From assembly GCA_042093455.1 (NCBI GenBank), contig JBELEU010000067.1, positions 1 to 9,604 of the forward strand: DNA of 9,604 bases, read 5' to 3'. The position numbers and the translations under genes are program-made. Under the pieces are notes generated by a model. That model saw nothing but the letters and a program-made list of their open reading frames with translations. It did not search any database and was not told the origin of the DNA. The stretch comes from GCA-2723085 sp042093455 (GTDB lineage: Bacteria > Bacteroidota > Bacteroidia > Flavobacteriales_D > Parvicellaceae). Of the stretch, positions 6,630 to 9,604 are shown piece by piece (position 1 is the stretch's first letter; the number at the start of each line of letters is the position of its first letter).

Positions 6630-7030
6630 GATTCTAAAATCTTACTTATATTAGGCTTGAAGTATAAAGACGATTTTAAAATTTTACCGTCCTCTCTTAA
6701 TATTGCATTTCCATTTTCATCTAATTTACTCATGTTACTACGTTGAATTTCTTCAAATACCTCCTCTATTTTGTTCTGGAGGCCATGCTTTAGAATAGTC
6801 CCACACAAAATATATAGCATATCCCCTAATGCATCTGCTATCTCAACCAAATCTCCTTGTTTGGCAGCTTCTAAATATTCTTCATTTTCCTCATTCATTA
6901 GTTTATGCCTTAAAATAAAATCAGCTTCACTAATTGATGATACAGGTTCAGTTTCGTTTTTAATACCAAAAGATTCATGAAAAACTTTAACAGCATTTAT
7001 ACAGTCTCTTAATTGTAATTTTTTTTCCAT
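6626..7030 (-). CDS. MazG/PRA-PH-type nucleotide pyrophosphohydrolase
   Basis: Cytoplasmic all-alpha NTP pyrophosphatase-type protein of 134 residues. The metal-binding helices are visible as EENEEYLEA at 47-55 (ExxE) and EIADALGD at 63-70 (ExxD, then D70), the arrangement used by MazG, HisE and dUTPase-like enzymes to coordinate Mg and hydrolyse NTP to NMP and pyrophosphate. The C-terminal half contains EIQRSNMSKLDENGNAI (94-110) and a KILKSSLYFKPNI tail, familiar from Bacteroidota members annotated as NTP pyrophosphohydrolase family. A house-cleaning role is likely, but the substrate cannot be told. It is not in a his operon, so HisE function is unlikely. Its stop overlaps that of ribH. Confidence 0.85.
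   Translation of the reverse strand: MEKKLQLRDCINAVKVFHESFGIKNETEPVSSISEADFILRHKLMNEENEEYLEAAKQGDLVEIADALGDMLYILCGTILKHGLQNKIEEVFEEIQRSNMSKLDENGNAILREDGKILKSSLYFKPNISKILES
6627..6644. terminator. Hairpin spanning the overlapping ribH and pyrophosphohydrolase stops
   Basis: TAAGATT (6627-6633) pairs perfectly with AATCTTA (6638-6644) around a 4-nt loop. The ribH stop (6627-6629) lies in the stem, as do two bases of the opposing stop (6628-6626). It is AT-rich with no clear U-tract on either side. It may act as a bidirectional 3'-end structure. Confidence 0.35.
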
Positions 7031-7168
7031 ACATCAAAAATAAGTTTTGATTGAATTCAATTCACAAAAAATAATTAAAAATACTTAACATATATTAACA
7101 GTATATCTGTAAAACAGTTAAAAAGATTTTAGAATTTTACTTTAAGAAAAGTTCAAATTAATATTATT
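7031..7168. other. Divergent spacer between pyrophosphohydrolase and MoxR genes
   Basis: At 138 bp this is the longest gene-free stretch. It holds the leftward promoter (7035-7067) with its palindrome and an AT-rich right half containing the short dyad ACAG-TATAT-CTGT (7098-7110). No open reading frame, RNA gene or clear rightward promoter is visible. Confidence 0.5.
7035..7067 (-). promoter_or_regulatory. Promoter of the pyrophosphohydrolase gene, predicted leaderless
   Basis: On the minus strand TTG (7067-7065) and TATTTTTG (7042-7035, exact TAnnTTTG) are separated by 22 nt, within the range for Bacteroidota sigma-A promoters. The -7 box ends 4 nt before the ATG at 7030, exactly as in recF. 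The spacer contains a 12-bp perfect palindrome, ATTGAATTCAAT (7050-7061). Confidence 0.6.
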
Positions 7169-8194
7169 ATGGAAAATGAAATAGGTACTGAAGCTAAGAG
7201 TAACAGTATAAACATAAAAGAAATAAATGACCTAATCCAATCTGAAAGTTCATTTATTGACCTATTAAACTTAGAAATTAAAAAAGTTATAATTGGGCAA
7301 AATCACATGTTAGAGAGTTTACTAATAGGCTTACTATCTAATGGGCATATACTACTTGAGGGAGTACCTGGTTTGGCCAAAACCTTAGCCATTAGCACTC
7401 TATCAAAAGTAATTGATGTAGATTTCAAGAGAATTCAATTTACACCAGATTTACTTCCTGCTGATTTATTAGGAACCATGATATATAATCAGAAAAAAGA
7501 AGAATTTATTTCAAAAAAAGGGCCACTTTTTTCAAATTTCATTTTAGCTGATGAAATCAATAGAGCTCCTGCAAAAGTTCAAAGTGCTTTACTAGAGGCC
7601 ATGCAAGAAAGACAAGTAACTATTGGTGACCAGACTTATAAATTACCTGAACCATTCTTAGTTATGGCAACTCAAAACCCAATTGAACAAGAGGGGACCT
7701 ACCCTCTTCCTGAAGCTCAGGTTGATCGATTTATGATGAAAGTTGTATTAACTTATCCTAAAAGAGAAGAGGAACAACTTATTCTTAGAGCAAATGTTTC
7801 ACAAGAAGGTTTTGACATACCAGAAAAAGTAGTGGATCCAAAACAAATCATTAGAGCTAGAGAGATTGTTAAAAAAATATACATGGATGAGAAAATTGAA
7901 AGGTATATTATTGACATAGTATTTGCCACAAGAGAACCTGAAAGCTATCAGCTTGATGACATAAAACCTTTGATAACATTTGGTGGTTCACCAAGAGCTA
8001 GTATATCTCTTGCAAATGCAGCCAAAGCTTATGCTTTTCTTAAAAAAAGAGGATATGTTATTCCAGAAGATGTAAGAGCTGTTAGTGCAGATGTATTGAG
8101 ACATAGAATAGGACTTTCGTATGAAGCTGAAGCAGAAAATATTACTGCTGAAGATATTATCACAACTATTTTAAATAAAGTAGATGTTCCTTAA
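7169..8194 (+). CDS. MoxR-family AAA+ ATPase
   Basis: Cytoplasmic AAA+ ATPase of 341 residues, thought to act as a chaperone-like remodeller for metal-binding von Willebrand A proteins. Walker A is GVPGLAKT at 65-72, Walker B ILADEINRA at 125-133, sensor 1 ATQNP at 167-171, arginine finger region PEAQVDRF at 181-188, and sensor 2 GGSPRA at 272-277. The lid domain fills the C-terminus. The first 25 residues are variable. It is followed after 12 bp by a DUF58 gene, the standard start of Bat (Bacteroides aerotolerance) operons. I see no convincing TAnnTTTG promoter upstream; TATATCTG at 7102-7109 has one mismatch but lies 59 nt from the ATG. Confidence 0.95.
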   Translation: MENEIGTEAKSNSINIKEINDLIQSESSFIDLLNLEIKKVIIGQNHMLESLLIGLLSNGHILLEGVPGLAKTLAISTLSKVIDVDFKRIQFTPDLLPADLLGTMIYNQKKEEFISKKGPLFSNFILADEINRAPAKVQSALLEAMQERQVTIGDQTYKLPEPFLVMATQNPIEQEGTYPLPEAQVDRFMMKVVLTYPKREEEQLILRANVSQEGFDIPEKVVDPKQIIRAREIVKKIYMDEKIERYIIDIVFATREPESYQLDDIKPLITFGGSPRASISLANAAKAYAFLKKRGYVIPEDVRAVSADVLRHRIGLSYEAEAENITAEDIITTILNKVDVP

Positions 8195-8206
8195 ACATCT
8201 TCCATC

Positions 8207-9070
8207 ATGGATACTAAAGAATTATTAAAAAAAGTAAGGAAGATAGAGATCAAAACAAAAGGTCTTTCTAATCAGGTGTTTTCAGGAGAATATCATTCTG
8301 CATTCAAAGGAAAAGGAATGGCCTTCTCTGAAGTCAGAAACTACATTCCAGGGGATGAAATTCGAATAATTGATTGGAACGTAACAGCAAGATTTAATGA
8401 GCCTTATGTTAAAGTTTTTGAAGAAGAAAGAGAACTTACAGTAATATTAATCATTGACATCTCTGGATCAGAGTCATTTGGCTCCAATTATCAATTAAAA
8501 AAAGAATTCATTGCTGAGATTGGAGCTGTTTTATCATTTTCAGCTACTCAAAACAATGATAAAATTGGAGCCATACTTTTTTCAGATCAAATCGAATTAT
8601 TTATTCCTCCAAAGAAAGGAAGAAAACAAATTTTAAGAATTATACGTGAATTAATAGAATTTAAACCCAACAGTACAAAAACTGATATTGGGTTTGCGTT
8701 GAGGCACTTTAATAATATCATTAAAAAGAGATGTATTGCTTTTTTAATTTCAGATTTTATAGATGAAAAATTTGAAGACGCATTAAAGATAACGGCTAAA
8801 AAACACGACTTGATTGCCTTAAGAATAGCAGATGAAAGAGAAAAAGAACTGCCAAATATTGGACTGTCTCTTTTTGTAGATCCAGAAACAGGAAAAGAAA
8901 AATGGATTAATACCAACAGTAAAAGGGTAAGAGAAAAATATAGAAACAATGCATTGCTAAGAGAGCATTATGCTAGTGAGTTATTTAAAAAATCAAACGT
9001 TGATTTTTCAAACATTAACCTTAAAGACGGATACATTAAACCATTGATGCAACTATTCAAGAAAAGATGA
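8207..9070 (+). CDS. DUF58 domain protein of the Bat operon
   Basis: Protein of 287 residues. The DUF58 signature YIPGDEIRIIDWNVTAR is at 46-62. A von Willebrand A-like fold follows, with a MIDAS motif DISGS at 84-88, a likely MIDAS Thr in TKTDIG (157-162), and ISDF at 181-184. No signal peptide or membrane helix is visible, so it is probably cytoplasmic and peripheral. In Bacteroidota this gene follows moxR and precedes the bat genes; the encoded protein is a presumed partner of the MoxR ATPase. The stop overlaps the start of the next gene (ATGA, 4 nt), indicating tight coupling. Confidence 0.93.
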   Translation: MDTKELLKKVRKIEIKTKGLSNQVFSGEYHSAFKGKGMAFSEVRNYIPGDEIRIIDWNVTARFNEPYVKVFEEERELTVILIIDISGSESFGSNYQLKKEFIAEIGAVLSFSATQNNDKIGAILFSDQIELFIPPKKGRKQILRIIRELIEFKPNSTKTDIGFALRHFNNIIKKRCIAFLISDFIDEKFEDALKITAKKHDLIALRIADEREKELPNIGLSLFVDPETGKEKWINTNSKRVREKYRNNALLREHYASELFKKSNVDFSNINLKDGYIKPLMQLFKKR

Positions 9071-9604
9071 GAAATATAATTTGGCTCATATTGTTTTTCC
9101 CCTTCTTTGGATTTACTCAAAAATTTGACGTAAAGCCAAGTAAAACTGAGTTGCTTATTGGTGAACCAACCGTTTTAAAATTAAGTTTTAAGGCTCCTGC
9201 TGATTACAATTACGATAGTGTCTATTTTGAAATAAATGAAACTGAAAAAGGATTAGGCAACAATTGGGAAATATGGAGTAAATCTTCTATTGCAAAAAAA
9301 ACTATTGAAGACGAGAACGGAAATTACATAACCACCTTCATTCAAGAAATTGAGCTCGCTAATTTTGATACTGGAAAGTATGAACTTCCGCCTTTCATTG
9401 CCTCAGCAAATCAAAAGAAATATTATTCAGATCCTATCTTGTTATCAATAAAACATGAAGAAACTAATGAATCAGAAGAATTAAAACCATTAAAACCAAT
9501 TAAAGAAATAAAAATAACCTGGTTAGACTATTTAAAGTTATTCATCATCAACTATTGGCTTTGGATAGTAATAGCCATTATATTAATAGCATTTGTATTA
9601 CTCT
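9067..9604 (+). CDS. Exported protein with C-terminal membrane anchor, Bat operon (3' partial)
   Basis: The ATG at 9067 overlaps the DUF58 stop as ATGA, and 179 codons are open to the window end. Residues 1-17 form a signal peptide (hydrophobic, FGFTQ end, cleavage before or after Q18). Residues about 20-130 look beta-rich and are predicted periplasmic. A Lys/Pro/Glu linker (132-148, including LKPLKPIKEIK) leads into a hydrophobic helix at about 157-179, where the window ends. Third position after moxR and DUF58 fits the BatD-like or uncharacterised proteins found there in Bacteroidota Bat operons. The visible part has no catalytic motif I recognise, so the family assignment rests mainly on context and topology. 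Confidence 0.75.
   Translation, partial: MRNIIWLILFFPFFGFTQKFDVKPSKTELLIGEPTVLKLSFKAPADYNYDSVYFEINETEKGLGNNWEIWSKSSIAKKTIEDENGNYITTFIQEIELANFDTGKYELPPFIASANQKKYYSDPILLSIKHEETNESEELKPLKPIKEIKITWLDYLKLFIINYWLWIVIAIILIAFVLL

Noticed and set aside
6771..6980. Plus-strand open frame of 69 codons
   Set aside because: Antisense to the conserved metal-binding helices of the pyrophosphohydrolase; the translated sequence looks unstructured and Ser/Cys-rich.
7082..7120. Repeated TTAACA/AACAGT words before the MoxR gene, considered as an operator or repeat array
   Set aside because: The copies are short, irregular and imperfect in a very AT-rich spacer, with no consistent period or symmetry.
8587..8949. 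Minus-strand open frame of 120 codons, hydrophobic product
   Set aside because: Antisense to the DUF58 von Willebrand-like domain; the hydrophobicity follows from the AT-rich, Lys/Glu-rich coding strand read in reverse.

Overview
The window reads as one end of a draft contig from a low-GC member of the Bacteroidota, most likely Flavobacteriales. Three things point there. The gene products fit (a TonB-dependent receptor with a carboxypeptidase-D-like N-terminal domain, a recF/DUF721/TPR/ribH neighbourhood, and the start of a Bat-type MoxR-DUF58 operon). No Shine-Dalgarno sequences precede the starts. Several starts are preceded by the TAnnTTTG -7 element typical of this phylum. The first 15 bases are not biological: they match the 3' end of the Illumina P5/read-1 adapter, so the left edge is an assembly end.

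Region 1 (16-3821) looks like a metal-uptake locus. A TonB-dependent receptor, cut off at its C-terminus by the adapter, runs leftward. It is divergent from a DtxR/MntR-type regulator and a ZIP-family transporter, which are packed as a pair. A 24-bp near-perfect dyad (2269-2292) in the 94-bp divergent spacer is a good candidate operator for the regulator. The inferred model is metal entry across the outer membrane by the receptor and across the inner membrane by ZIP, both under control of the metal-sensing repressor.

Region 2 (3823-7030) is housekeeping. A DUF721/DciA-like gene and recF run leftward. Divergent from them, a membrane-anchored TPR protein and ribH (lumazine synthase) run rightward and are coupled by TAATG. 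A MazG/PRA-PH-type nucleotide pyrophosphohydrolase meets ribH tail to tail with a 4-bp overlap.

Region 3 (7169-9604) is the start of a rightward Bat-type operon: MoxR AAA+ ATPase, DUF58 protein, and a signal-peptide-bearing protein with a C-terminal membrane segment that runs off the window.

There is no CRISPR array, insertion sequence, tRNA or rRNA, and no gene-free stretch above 140 bp. The points most worth following are the receptor/regulator/ZIP locus with its dyad, the repeated promoter geometry that predicts leaderless mRNAs, and the hairpins over the paired stop codons at both convergent junctions. I see no clearly new molecular system.
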